Part shown: positions 43,501-51,614 of the stretch, piece by piece
Numbering within the stretch: the first letter of the stretch is position 1
How the letters are laid out: the number at the start of each line of letters is the position of its first letter
NCBI RefSeq assembly: GCF_024125445.1
Contig: NZ_JAMXWM010000016.1
Location: 1-64,000, forward strand
Direction of reading: 5' to 3'
DNA from: Sporolactobacillus shoreicorticis
GTDB lineage: Bacteria > Bacillota > Bacilli > Bacillales > Sporolactobacillaceae
DNA: 64,000 nucleotides
Program-made: the position numbers and the translations under genes
Notes under the pieces: generated by a model
The model's input: only the letters and a program-made list of their open reading frames with translations
Told to the model about the DNA's origin: nothing
Database searches by the model: none

Positions 43501-43538
43501 AAAAAATAAGGCTCCCTTTTCTGGGAGTCTTATTTTTT
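43501..43538 (+). terminator. Terminator of amtB
   Basis: Stem AATAAGGCTCCC with GGGAGTCTTATT, loop of 6, followed by TTTT; 33 nt after the amtB stop. Confidence 0.85.
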
Positions 43539-43609
43539 ACTTTGGTCAGGCACACACATAGATCGAATGCTTAAATTACAATTATTCCCGAATGACAAAT
43601 CCTTTTTTA

Positions 43610-44545
43610 TCAATGCCGTGATTGATACTTTAATTCATAAGTCCACAAATCATGAGCGAGAAAAGTAATCGGGAAAATTGCTTTTGCTTCGTCAAGCAGT
43701 GCCGATTGCTTTTTTTTCTGATATCTTGAACTTAAATGAGTTAGAATCAACGCCTTCGCTTGTGCATGATCTGCTGTTGATGCGGCCTGCAAGGATGTAG
43801 AGTGGTGATAATCATGAGCAAGCTGATCACAATTACCGCTGAATGTCGCTTCATGAATAAGCAGATCTGCATTTTTAGCAAGATGCAAGGACATCTCACA
43901 GGGCCTCGTGTCGCCTAAGATCGTGATTGTTCGTCCCTTACGCCGCTTGCCGATAAAAGCGGCCGTATCCAAAACGCGTCCGTCCGGCAGCGTAACGCTT
44001 TCCTGCTCTTTTATTTTCTTGTAGATAGGGCCCGGACGTACACCGAAATTCAATAGCTTGTCCACAAGCAATTCTCCAGGCTGATCTTTTTCAGTGATCC
44101 GATAACCATAGGTTTTTATGCCATGATCCAATTCGCCTGCATCTACAATAAAATGATCATTCTCATACACAGTACGTTCTGAATCAATTTCATATACATT
44201 AACCGAGTAACAGAGATGTGTTCCGGAAACTCGAAGTGATGTTTCTATATAGTCCCTTAACCCTTTTGGACCAATGAGAGTTAACGGTGTAAGTGCCCCT
44301 TGAAAAGATCGGCTGCCAAGTATACCCGGCAAACCGAAAAGATGATCCCCATGTAAGTGTGTGATAAAAATTACAGATAACTTCGTCAATTTAACTGACG
44401 TATAAAGAATCTGTCGTTGAGTCCCCTCACCACAATCAAAAAGCCATAAATCGCCATCATATTCTGGAAAGTTCACGGCTAATGACGTAACATTTCGTTC
44501 CTTCGCCGGCATCCCCGCACCTGTTCCTAAAAATGTAAACCTCAT
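43610..44545 (-). CDS. rnz: Ribonuclease Z
   Basis: tRNA 3'-end endonuclease of the metallo-beta-lactamase family, 311 residues. ATG 44545 gives MRFTFLGTGAGMPAKERN, as in the family; a TTG lies 3 codons upstream. Zinc motif HLHGDH (about 63-68), further ligands in LDHGI (about 140), GDTRPC (about 211) and the late His in LTHLSSRYQ (about 268). The flexible arm appears between GPIYKKIKEQESVTLPDGR and the GDTRP box. Neighbour of polY1 as in the B. subtilis yqj region. Confidence 0.94.
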   Translation of the reverse strand: MRFTFLGTGAGMPAKERNVTSLAVNFPEYDGDLWLFDCGEGTQRQILYTSVKLTKLSVIFITHLHGDHLFGLPGILGSRSFQGALTPLTLIGPKGLRDYIETSLRVSGTHLCYSVNVYEIDSERTVYENDHFIVDAGELDHGIKTYGYRITEKDQPGELLVDKLLNFGVRPGPIYKKIKEQESVTLPDGRVLDTAAFIGKRRKGRTITILGDTRPCEMSLHLAKNADLLIHEATFSGNCDQLAHDYHHSTSLQAASTADHAQAKALILTHLSSRYQKKKQSALLDEAKAIFPITFLAHDLWTYELKYQSRH

Positions 44546-44608
44546 TCTATCCAATCCACCCTTTATACCACTAACTACACATATTTTTAACCTTTTGTTT
44601 TACGATTT

Positions 44609-45820
44609 TTACATTCCAAATGAATCTCCCATTCGTTTCTTATCAAGCAAGCGCGTTGCCGGCAGCAAAGTTTCTTCTCCAAATTGGTCGTTGATTTGAT
44701 CAACTAAATTGATCAGACGCTCAGACTGAGCATCCTTCTGGTACGAAAACAAATCGAGCTGTTTCGTCGAAGCGCTCACGGATTGAAAAGAGGCAAGCGT
44801 AATGCCAAGCAAGCGAACAGCATCTCCTTTCCAATTGGAACGAAAGACAGAAAATGCAAGATTCTCAATTTCTTCCAAGCTGCGCAACGGTTGTACCGTT
44901 GTTTTATGTCTTGTAACCGTAGTCCAATCATAATAACGGATCATCACAATAAGTTCGTAGCTGGCCACATGTTCTTTCTTTAACTGAAAAGCTAATTTAG
45001 CCGATAACTGATGCAGCGTATCTTGAATTATTTTCAGTGATCGTGTGTCCTGAGACAGAGTCACTGAATGTCCGATGTTTTTATAACGCTCCCAGGCACT
45101 TGGATCAACTGAACGATCGTCCTGTCCATTGGCTAATTCAAAAAGTCTGCGGCCATTTGCTCCAAAATGTCGTTCAACAAGAATCGGATCATGATTTGCA
45201 AGATCTCCGATTGTCACGATACCTTCCGAATTAAATTTCTGTTCTGTTTTCGGTCCAACACCATGCATTTTACCAATAGGCAACGACCATAGCAGATCCG
45301 CCAACTGTCGTTTTCGAATGACTGTCATACCCATTGGTTTTTTCATATTCGATGCCATTTTTGCGAGAAACTTATTAGGCGCGATACCAATACTGCACGG
45401 CAAATGAAGCTCACTGACGATCCTGTTTTGGATATTGCCTGCAAGCTTCAAAGGATGTATTTTATTCTGGGCACTCACGTCAAGATAACCTTCATCAATG
45501 GACGCTTTTTCGACCAATGGAGTATATTCTGTAAGCATTTCGAATAGTTGATCCGAAGTTCGGCGATACAGGGAAAAATCAGGATGACGCACAACGAGGT
45601 TCGGACACAGTTTTTTCGCCTCACGAACCGTCATTGTTGTCTGCACCCCTCTTTTTCTTGCCTCATAACTGCTCGTCACAATGATGCCATGCCGTTCCTC
45701 CGTCTTTCCAGCGATCGCGAGCGGCTGTTCTTTTAGTTCCGGATGATTGGCGATTTCAACTGAGGCGTAGAAGCTGTTCATATCAATATGAAAGATGATT
45801 CTTGCGCTTGTCATCACCAT
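44609..45820 (-). CDS. polY1: DNA polymerase IV / PolY1 (YqjH)
   Basis: Y-family translesion polymerase of 403 residues. Catalytic Asp in HIDMNSFYASVE (about 11), and Asp-Glu in EKASIDEGYLDVS (about 105-106). Helix-hairpin-helix region HGVGPKTEQKFNSEGI near 185-200, and little-finger domain from about 240. The beta-clamp peptide QLDLFSY sits near 371. At this position B. subtilis has yqjH (polY1), downstream of yqjE. No SOS box was found. Confidence 0.92.
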   Translation of the reverse strand: MVMTSARIIFHIDMNSFYASVEIANHPELKEQPLAIAGKTEERHGIIVTSSYEARKRGVQTTMTVREAKKLCPNLVVRHPDFSLYRRTSDQLFEMLTEYTPLVEKASIDEGYLDVSAQNKIHPLKLAGNIQNRIVSELHLPCSIGIAPNKFLAKMASNMKKPMGMTVIRKRQLADLLWSLPIGKMHGVGPKTEQKFNSEGIVTIGDLANHDPILVERHFGANGRRLFELANGQDDRSVDPSAWERYKNIGHSVTLSQDTRSLKIIQDTLHQLSAKLAFQLKKEHVASYELIVMIRYYDWTTVTRHKTTVQPLRSLEEIENLAFSVFRSNWKGDAVRLLGITLASFQSVSASTKQLDLFSYQKDAQSERLINLVDQINDQFGEETLLPATRLLDKKRMGDSFGM

Positions 45821-45855
45821 TCGCCGCCTTATTCGTACATCATTCTTTCTTAAGA

Positions 45856-46977
45856 TTAATCTTTTTCAACCGCTTGATCAACTAAAGCAAGAACGAGTTC
45901 AGTTGTTTTTGCTAATTCCTTAATTGCAATTTTTTCTTTGACTGTATGAATGTTTTCATAACCGACACCTAAATTGACTGTTGGTATTCCTTTGCTGCAA
46001 AATACATTTGCGTCGCTCCCACCGCCGCTTTGGAACAAATGCGGTGTTCTGCCAACTGCTTCAATCGCCCTTGATGCAAGCCGCACCACAGCATCCTCAC
46101 TGCCGAATTTGTATCCTGGATACATGAAATCAACATGAACCTCGGCTTTTCCTCCCATTTTCATGGCAGTATCCTCAAAGGCTCCATTCATTTTCATAAT
46201 CTGCGTCTCCATTTTTTCTTTAACCAGTGAACGAGTTTCCGCAATCACTTTAACGTAATCACAGACAATGTTTGTCGCTTTACCACCTTCAAAGCTGCCA
46301 ATGTTTGCGGTTGTATCATTATCGATTCGACCGAGTGGCATTTTTGCAATAGCTTTAGCTGCCAATGTAATTGCCGATACACCTTTTTCCGGTTCAATAC
46401 CGGCATGTGCCGGTTTTCCGAATAGATCAACCGCGAGTTTTGCTTGATAGGGCGCTGCAACTACTACATCCCCGACAGGTCCGTCGCTATCGAGAACAAA
46501 ACCATAATCAGCATGAACCAAAGACATGTCAAGCGCTTTTACTCCGAGCAAACCAGACTCCTCGCCAATAGTAATAATGAACTGAACCTCGGCATGTTGC
46601 TGCTGTTCTTCATTCATTGTTTGAATGGCCTCTAGTATTGCTGCTATGCCCGCTTTATCGTCAGATCCGAGAATCGTTGTTCCATCTGAAGTAATATAGC
46701 CATCTTTAATTACCGGCTCAACACCTTTTCCCGGAAGTACCGTATCCATATGCGTACCAAGAAAAATCACTGTTCCCTTTTTTGTTCCGCGAAGTGTGCA
46801 GACTAAAATGTTCGCACCATGACCGGTTTTTCTTTTTGCCTGATCCTCTTTAACCTCCAGCCCGAGTGCTTCACATTTTCGCTTGAGCAGTTCAAAAATC
46901 TTGCCTTCGTCGCCGGTTTCGGAATCAATACGAACCAGTTCACTAAAGGTGTTCACTAAACGTGCTTCATTGATCAA
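45856..46977 (-). CDS. yqjE: M20-family tripeptidase-like peptidase (YqjE)
   Basis: Zinc aminopeptidase of 373 residues, PepT/M20 type. Metal and catalytic residues are seen in GTHMDTV (His and Asp, about 74-76), GSDDKAGIAA (Asp, about 104), GEESGLLG (Glu pair, about 140) and LDSDGPVG (Asp near 163), with a late His in YENIHTV. The dimerisation domain lies at about 180-295 (FGKPAHAGIEPEKG). It starts with TTG behind GAGGGA. Family name YqjE is by synteny with polY1; peptide substrates are likely. Confidence 0.88.
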   Translation of the reverse strand: MINEARLVNTFSELVRIDSETGDEGKIFELLKRKCEALGLEVKEDQAKRKTGHGANILVCTLRGTKKGTVIFLGTHMDTVLPGKGVEPVIKDGYITSDGTTILGSDDKAGIAAILEAIQTMNEEQQQHAEVQFIITIGEESGLLGVKALDMSLVHADYGFVLDSDGPVGDVVVAAPYQAKLAVDLFGKPAHAGIEPEKGVSAITLAAKAIAKMPLGRIDNDTTANIGSFEGGKATNIVCDYVKVIAETRSLVKEKMETQIMKMNGAFEDTAMKMGGKAEVHVDFMYPGYKFGSEDAVVRLASRAIEAVGRTPHLFQSGGGSDANVFCSKGIPTVNLGVGYENIHTVKEKIAIKELAKTTELVLALVDQAVEKD

Positions 46978-47029
46978 AAAAATCCCTCATTTCTTGAACC
47001 TTTCACTATATCATAACATATTGCTCCTA

Positions 47030-47059
47030 TTGAAAAGTTTAACCAAGATCTACTATAAT
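47030..47059 (+). promoter_or_regulatory. Sigma-A promoter of the 35-residue peptide gene
   Basis: TTGAAA (47030-47035), 18 nt, TATAAT (47054-47059), 36 nt before the ATG. Confidence 0.7.
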
Positions 47060-47094
47060 AGACAAGTATCAAGGAAGGAAGGGATTTTTGTACA

Positions 47095-47202
47095 ATGTCA
47101 AAAAAGTTGTTTCGAATTGTTATTTATATATTGATTGCCACACTGTTGCTTTCAACCATATCTGCCTTTATTGTCTCTATTCTTAACGAGGCTCTCAATT
47201 AA
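47095..47202 (+). CDS. prli42: 35-residue membrane peptide, Prli42-like
   Basis: A small gene with all signals: a good sigma-A promoter, AAGGAAGGGA 9-14 nt before ATG, and a stop at 47200-47202. The product begins MSKKLFRIVIYILIATLLLS and continues into one membrane helix with a basic start (KK, R), ending LNEALN. Length, charge and the pattern K-K-x-x-R-I-V-I-Y-x-L-I-A resemble Prli42, the membrane anchor of the stressosome in Listeria and Bacillus. The match is from memory of a very short family, so function is an inference. Its last 8 nt overlap the 3' end of the convergent kinase gene. Confidence 0.6.
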   Translation: MSKKLFRIVIYILIATLLLSTISAFIVSILNEALN

Positions 47203-48295
47203 CCAGTGTTGATTCATTCATGTTTCTTTGCTGCAATGTTACGAAGAAGGTTGTTCCTTTTCCATATTCGCTCGTCACATGAATTTCTCCATGATGCAGA
47301 TCGACGATTTTTTTAACAATCGATAAGCCAAGTCCGTTTCCGCCGCGCTTTGCCGTTCTGGAACGATCTGCCTTATAGAAGCGTTCAAACAAATGAACAA
47401 AGTCTTCTTTTTTAATCCCTATTCCTGTGTCTGACAACCGAAATTGTACTTCACTGTTTTTCTCCTTCAGTTCGACCGTTATTTCTCCATGATCCGGAGT
47501 GAACTTAATGCTGTTATGGATTAAATTCATCCACACTTGATTCATTAATTCATGATCGGCATAAACAGAGGCAGGCGCTAATTTAATCGTTAAAGTCAAT
47601 TTTTTTGAACTCCATTGCGGTTCCAAAGTAAGCAGACATGAGCGGATTTGCCGGTCTGCCCGGTAGTGTTCAAGCTTCAACGGCTGCCGATCATTTTCCA
47701 ATGCGGTTAATTTTAGCAGGCTGTCACTCAGTTTGGAAAGCCGATCCGCCTCTGTCTGAATAATATTCAAATAATGTTCGCGTTTTTCATCGGACAAGTG
47801 TTTGTCCTCAAGCGCGCGCGCGAATCCTTTGATTGAGGTAAGAGGCGACTGTATTTCATGGGACACATTAGAAATGAATTCCTGACGCACTTGCTCAAGC
47901 TGCCCCAGTTCTTTGGCCATATAGTCCACACTTTCCACGAGCTGGACGAAAGGATTAGCACGGTTTTTTCCATCTCCGGGAAGGGCAACATCAAGCTTTA
48001 TTTCAAAATTTCCCTTCGCCATCTGTTTCAGTGCTTGAATAATTGTCTGAAAATAGGACAGGCGTTTCGGCGTTAAATGCCTGGTAATCAATGATATGAC
48101 CAGGCCAAAGAAAAGCAGGCCGAGCAGTGCGCTCGCCAGATGCACAGCAAGCGGTGACAAATGAAGCGAAGCATAGTGCAGAATAAAACGAATCAAGAAA
48201 TAGAAAACAGTCCATAATACCGTAAGTGAAGCGAGCATGCCGATAATCACTGTCAGCGATTTGATACAGTTTATCACTCGATTTTTCATAGGCAC
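47195..48295 (-). CDS. Sensor histidine kinase with minimal sensor loop
   Basis: 366 residues. Two membrane helices (about 12-39 and 48-71) are parted by only about 8-10 residues, so there is no extracytoplasmic sensing domain. HAMP follows (about 72-128), then the H box with His146 (NVSHEIQSPL), N box NLIHNSIKFTP, G1 DTGIGI, F box LFERFYKAD and G2 GNGLGLSIVKK. All ATPase residues look intact. Partner of the adjoining regulator, overlapping it by 10 nt. The signal is unknown; kinases of this architecture often sense events within the membrane. Confidence 0.88.
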   Translation of the reverse strand: MPMKNRVINCIKSLTVIIGMLASLTVLWTVFYFLIRFILHYASLHLSPLAVHLASALLGLLFFGLVISLITRHLTPKRLSYFQTIIQALKQMAKGNFEIKLDVALPGDGKNRANPFVQLVESVDYMAKELGQLEQVRQEFISNVSHEIQSPLTSIKGFARALEDKHLSDEKREHYLNIIQTEADRLSKLSDSLLKLTALENDRQPLKLEHYRADRQIRSCLLTLEPQWSSKKLTLTIKLAPASVYADHELMNQVWMNLIHNSIKFTPDHGEITVELKEKNSEVQFRLSDTGIGIKKEDFVHLFERFYKADRSRTAKRGGNGLGLSIVKKIVDLHHGEIHVTSEYGKGTTFFVTLQQRNMNESTLVN

Positions 48296-48960
48296 TCTAC
48301 CAGTCGATATCCGATTCCCCGAACAGTTTTAATTTTAAATCCGCATTGCTGTTCATCAAAGCGCTCGCGCAACCTCTTGATATGCACATCAATCGTGCGC
48401 TCGTCTCCCCCATAGTCATAACCCCAAATGTTTTCGATTAAGTCATCTCGAGTAAATGTGCGCCCAGGTGTTCCTGCGAGCATAAAGAGCAGTTCAAACT
48501 CTTTCATCGGAATCATAATATGCGCACTTCCCTGTGAAATCGTATAGGATTTTTGATCTAAGATCAGTCTGCCGATCCGCACTTGCTGCGAAACAGCAAC
48601 TTGATAGCGCTTAATCAAAGCCTTCACACGCATGACAAGCTCAATAGGTTCAAAAGGTTTAACCAGATAATCATCCGCCCCCAGTTCAAAGCCCTTAACC
48701 TTCTGCATCGTTTCTCCTTTCGCCGTCAGCATTAAAATCGGAATCTGCTGTGTGCGGCGCACTTCACGGCAGAAGGTCCATCCGTCCATCTCAGGCATCA
48801 TAATATCTAAAATAATAAGTACAATCGATTCTTGATCAAGTATTGTTAATGCCTGCTTCCCGTTTTCTGCTTCAATGCAGGGCAAGTTTTCATTTTCTAG
48901 AAACACAGTCACTAACTCGCGAATATGCGGATCATCGTCAATAACGAGTATTTTGTTCAC
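48286..48960 (-). CDS. OmpR-family response regulator (HssR/YkoG-like)
   Basis: 224 residues, GTG start behind AAAAGGAG. Receiver domain with D8-D9-D10, phosphorylation site Asp52 (IILDIMMPEMDG) and Lys in YLVKPFEP. DNA-binding domain with IMIPMKEFELLFMLAGTPGRTFTRDDLIENIWGYDYGGDERTIDVHIKRLRERF split over about 150-203, which recalls HssR of Staphylococcus and YkoG of Bacillus. The haem-export genes hrtAB that go with HssRS are not nearby, so I leave the symbol open. Confidence 0.88.
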   Translation of the reverse strand: MNKILVIDDDPHIRELVTVFLENENLPCIEAENGKQALTILDQESIVLIILDIMMPEMDGWTFCREVRRTQQIPILMLTAKGETMQKVKGFELGADDYLVKPFEPIELVMRVKALIKRYQVAVSQQVRIGRLILDQKSYTISQGSAHIMIPMKEFELLFMLAGTPGRTFTRDDLIENIWGYDYGGDERTIDVHIKRLRERFDEQQCGFKIKTVRGIGYRLVECL

Positions 48961-49112
48961 GGTTTCTTCAGCTCCTTTTCACACAACCTTGTTATGTACA
49001 GTGTGCATGCAAACTGTGAACGGAAAATGAATCAATGAGCGCTGATAAAGATTATAACGCATAGTAATTCCAAATGCATCTCAGAAATCGTGTACTTCCC
49101 TATTTATCTATT

Positions 49113-50030
49113 TTACTTATCTGGACGGCTGAACTTCTTAAACAGAGAGACAGCAAACCATGTCCGAAGCATTTTACGCTCATCACCAAGTCTGATTTCC
49201 ATAATGACAATACTGAACAAAACAAGTACGGCTCCGATTGACGCCTGAGCAGATAACCGTTCTCCGACAAACAGGTAGGCAAACAGCGCTGCAAATACAG
49301 GCTCTAATGAAAAAATAAGTCCTGCGTGGAGATCCGAAGTATATTTTTGTGCAATGTTTTGCAGCAAATAACCGACTGCGCTGCATAAAATTGCCAACCC
49401 AAGAACGGAAGTCCATGCCATTAAGGTTACAGGCAATTGAAACGGCTCAAGGATCAGGGCAAGCAGCAAGGACAGAGCACCGGTGAACCCCATCTGCCAG
49501 ATACTGAACGCAAGCGCAGGTACCTGCTTACTGACATGGCCGGCAAAAATAATATAACCTGCGTTGAATAATGCACCAATAATACAGAACAGATCACCAC
49601 TGCTGAGCATGAGTGAAGAGGTACCGGTTAAAAGAAAAATGCCAATTAATGAGACACCTGCTCCGGTCATCATGCGTCTTGACGGCAGACGTCGCGTGAT
49701 CAGCAAATGAAGAAGCGGGACAAAGATAACTGTAAGGCTATTCAGAAATCCCACCTTTGATGCGGATGTCGTCAGCATGCCAAACATGAGAAATGCAAAA
49801 ACACCGAGAAGCATCAGACTTTGCAGCAGGCTGTAGACCAGTGTTCTGAAATCCGTATGAAGAAGGGCACGGTGGAAAAATAAGGCCATGATGATAAAAG
49901 CAATTAAAAATCGCAAAGCAATAAAAGTAAAGATCCCTAAATCATCCAGTCCAGTTTTCATAAACAAGTAAGAGGTACCCCAAAGAACAGTGACCATGAC
50001 AAGCACCCAGTCTGCTTTTTTTTGATTCAT
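49113..50030 (-). CDS. EamA/DMT-family transporter
   Basis: Ten-helix drug/metabolite transporter, 305 residues from ATG 50030 behind GGGGG (frame opens at 50063). Two EamA repeats: the first starts ADWVLVMVTVLWGTSYLFMK, the second near LMLSSGDLFCIIGALFNAGYIIF. SLEPVFAALFAYLFVGERLS is the family signature of the second repeat. Exported substrate unknown. The LysR gene that starts 118 nt away in the opposite direction is the natural candidate for its regulator. Confidence 0.87.
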   Translation of the reverse strand: MNQKKADWVLVMVTVLWGTSYLFMKTGLDDLGIFTFIALRFLIAFIIMALFFHRALLHTDFRTLVYSLLQSLMLLGVFAFLMFGMLTTSASKVGFLNSLTVIFVPLLHLLITRRLPSRRMMTGAGVSLIGIFLLTGTSSLMLSSGDLFCIIGALFNAGYIIFAGHVSKQVPALAFSIWQMGFTGALSLLLALILEPFQLPVTLMAWTSVLGLAILCSAVGYLLQNIAQKYTSDLHAGLIFSLEPVFAALFAYLFVGERLSAQASIGAVLVLFSIVIMEIRLGDERKMLRTWFAVSLFKKFSRPDK

Positions 50031-50079
50031 GCTGCAAACCCCCGATTCGATTATTTTCTTCATCAGTATAATTGATACA

Positions 50080-50108
50080 TTGTCATTAATAAAATGAATG
50101 TTTATAAT
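50080..50108 (+). promoter_or_regulatory. Sigma-A promoter of the LysR-type gene
   Basis: TTGTCA (50080-50085), 17 nt, TATAAT (50103-50108), 41 nt before the start codon. It sits in the short divergent region shared with the EamA gene. Confidence 0.65.
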
Positions 50109-50148
50109 ATTAAGTATTAATCTATTTCATAGATAAACGAGGATAATC

Positions 50149-51030
50149 ATGAGTTTAATTAAGTATCAAATTCTGACTAAAGTTATCGAATTCAACAGTT
50201 TCACAAGGGCAGCCGATCATCTCGGACTTACGCAATCTGCGGTCAGTCATGCCATCACAAATTTGGAGCAGGAATTTGGATTTCAATTGATTAACAGAAA
50301 TCGCGTTGGACTCTCCCTGACACATGAAGGTGACTTGCTCCTCCCGTCCATAAACGCAGTGCTGCAAATGGATGAGACCCTGCATCAGGAAGCCTCGGCA
50401 ATTCTTGGGGTGAAAAAAGGGACCGTGTCCGTCGGTGTATTTACAAGCGTCTGCAGACATCTCTTGCCGCAAATTGTTGAGAGGATGGATAAGCTGTACC
50501 CTTTAGTAAAAATCCGCCTTTTCGATGGAAATTATGAAGAAATTGAGCAGGCATTGATTCGCGGAGAACTGGACTGCGGATTTGTGACGAAAACGGAGAT
50601 CAAGTCTGTCTGCGTCACTCCATTAAAGAAAGATCGCATGCTTTGCATTGTTTCACCGAAAAGTCCGCTCTACAACCAAAAGAAAGTAGCCTTTAAACAG
50701 ATTGAAGACGAGCCCTTTATCATGCCGGCGTTCGGAGGATTTCACGAAATTAAACGTCTGTTATCCGAACACCAATGCACGCCCGCTATTCGTTTTGAGC
50801 TCATGGAAGAAAATGCGATACTTGCGATGGTCGCTCATCATCTCGGCATCAGCATTCTTCCGGAACTTGTTCTTCCCGAAAACATTAAGCCGCTTCGAGC
50901 AATTCCGTTTACTGTTGATCGTTTTCGAACGATCGGGCTTGCCTCACGAATACCTGCTTCACCTGCTGCCCAATGTTTCGCGGATATTGTTCGTGAATTG
51001 ATTCACGACGATGAATCTGCAAGCGGGTAA
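50149..51030 (+). CDS. LysR-family transcriptional regulator
   Basis: 293 residues. N-terminal winged helix (about 1-60) with FTRAADHLGLTQSAVSHAITNLEQEFGFQLINR; co-inducer domain from about 90 (GTVSVGVFTSV... to the end). GIS-LPELVLPE near 243 is typical of the CynR/GltC-like group. GAGGATAATC stands before the ATG. It is divergent from the EamA exporter, which it probably controls; the effector is unknown. Confidence 0.9.
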   Translation: MSLIKYQILTKVIEFNSFTRAADHLGLTQSAVSHAITNLEQEFGFQLINRNRVGLSLTHEGDLLLPSINAVLQMDETLHQEASAILGVKKGTVSVGVFTSVCRHLLPQIVERMDKLYPLVKIRLFDGNYEEIEQALIRGELDCGFVTKTEIKSVCVTPLKKDRMLCIVSPKSPLYNQKKVAFKQIEDEPFIMPAFGGFHEIKRLLSEHQCTPAIRFELMEENAILAMVAHHLGISILPELVLPENIKPLRAIPFTVDRFRTIGLASRIPASPAAQCFADIVRELIHDDESASG

Positions 51031-51253
51031 TCCAGAAATGTCACATGAAAACCAATCTTTATTGACAGATACTTTTTAAAGCACATGGAATTTACTCCGG
51101 TTCATTCCTATTCAATTAATAAAAAGCTCATTTGCTGCCTATTTGATGATTTGGAGGGTGAAAGCAAGTTCACATTCCGTTTCACCAAACAGTTGAACCA
51201 ATAATCGTGCAGCATTCAACTAATAGAAACAACAGAGGATTGGAGCACTGGCT

Positions 51254-51538
51254 ATGACCGATTTACGTAAGCTGCGCCAAAATATTGATAAGATTGACGA
51301 ACAGTTAAGCGGTCTCATTAATCAACGTATGATGATTGCGCGAGCTGTCGCTCAATACAAAAAAGATCATAATTGCCGCGTACTTGATACGGAACGCGAA
51401 AATGAAATTATTCAAAAAGCATGTGAACGAAGTGCCAGTGAGGCATTAAAGCCTTATCAGGAAATCTTTTTCAGACAATTGATGGCTCTGAGCCGAGACT
51501 ATCAAAGGGAAATCATTAAGAATGAAAACGATAAATAA
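51254..51538 (+). CDS. aroQ: Chorismate mutase, AroQ type
   Basis: All-helical chorismate mutase of 94 residues, turning chorismate into prephenate for Phe/Tyr synthesis. Residues typical of the AroQ active site are in LRKLRQNIDKIDEQL (Arg near 9), INQRMMIARAVAQYKKDHNCRVLDTERENEII (Arg near 28, Lys near 37, Arg/Glu near 48-51). It is a single-domain enzyme, not fused to DAHP synthase. AGGATTGGAG precedes the ATG. Between the LysR gene and the convergent bkd operon; a 7-bp inverted repeat in the 220-nt leader is noted but unexplained. Confidence 0.88.
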   Translation: MTDLRKLRQNIDKIDEQLSGLINQRMMIARAVAQYKKDHNCRVLDTERENEIIQKACERSASEALKPYQEIFFRQLMALSRDYQREIIKNENDK

Positions 51539-51549
51539 ACAAAACGGGC

Positions 51550-51594
51550 AAAATCCTCCTGTCTTTGTTCCGGAACAAAGACAGAAGGATTTTT
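51550..51594. terminator. Shared terminator of aroQ and the bkd operon
   Basis: About 20-bp stem with one mismatch (left arm AATCCTCCTGTCTTTGTTCC, right arm its near complement), T-rich ends on both strands, between convergent genes. Confidence 0.85.
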
Positions 51595-51614
51595 AATACG
51601 TAACTGTTTAATTC

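Noticed and set aside
51160-51195. GGTGAAA/TTTCACC inverted repeat upstream of aroQ as an attenuator
   Set aside because: 7-bp arms with a 16-nt loop, no U-tract and no competing structure visible; could be chance.
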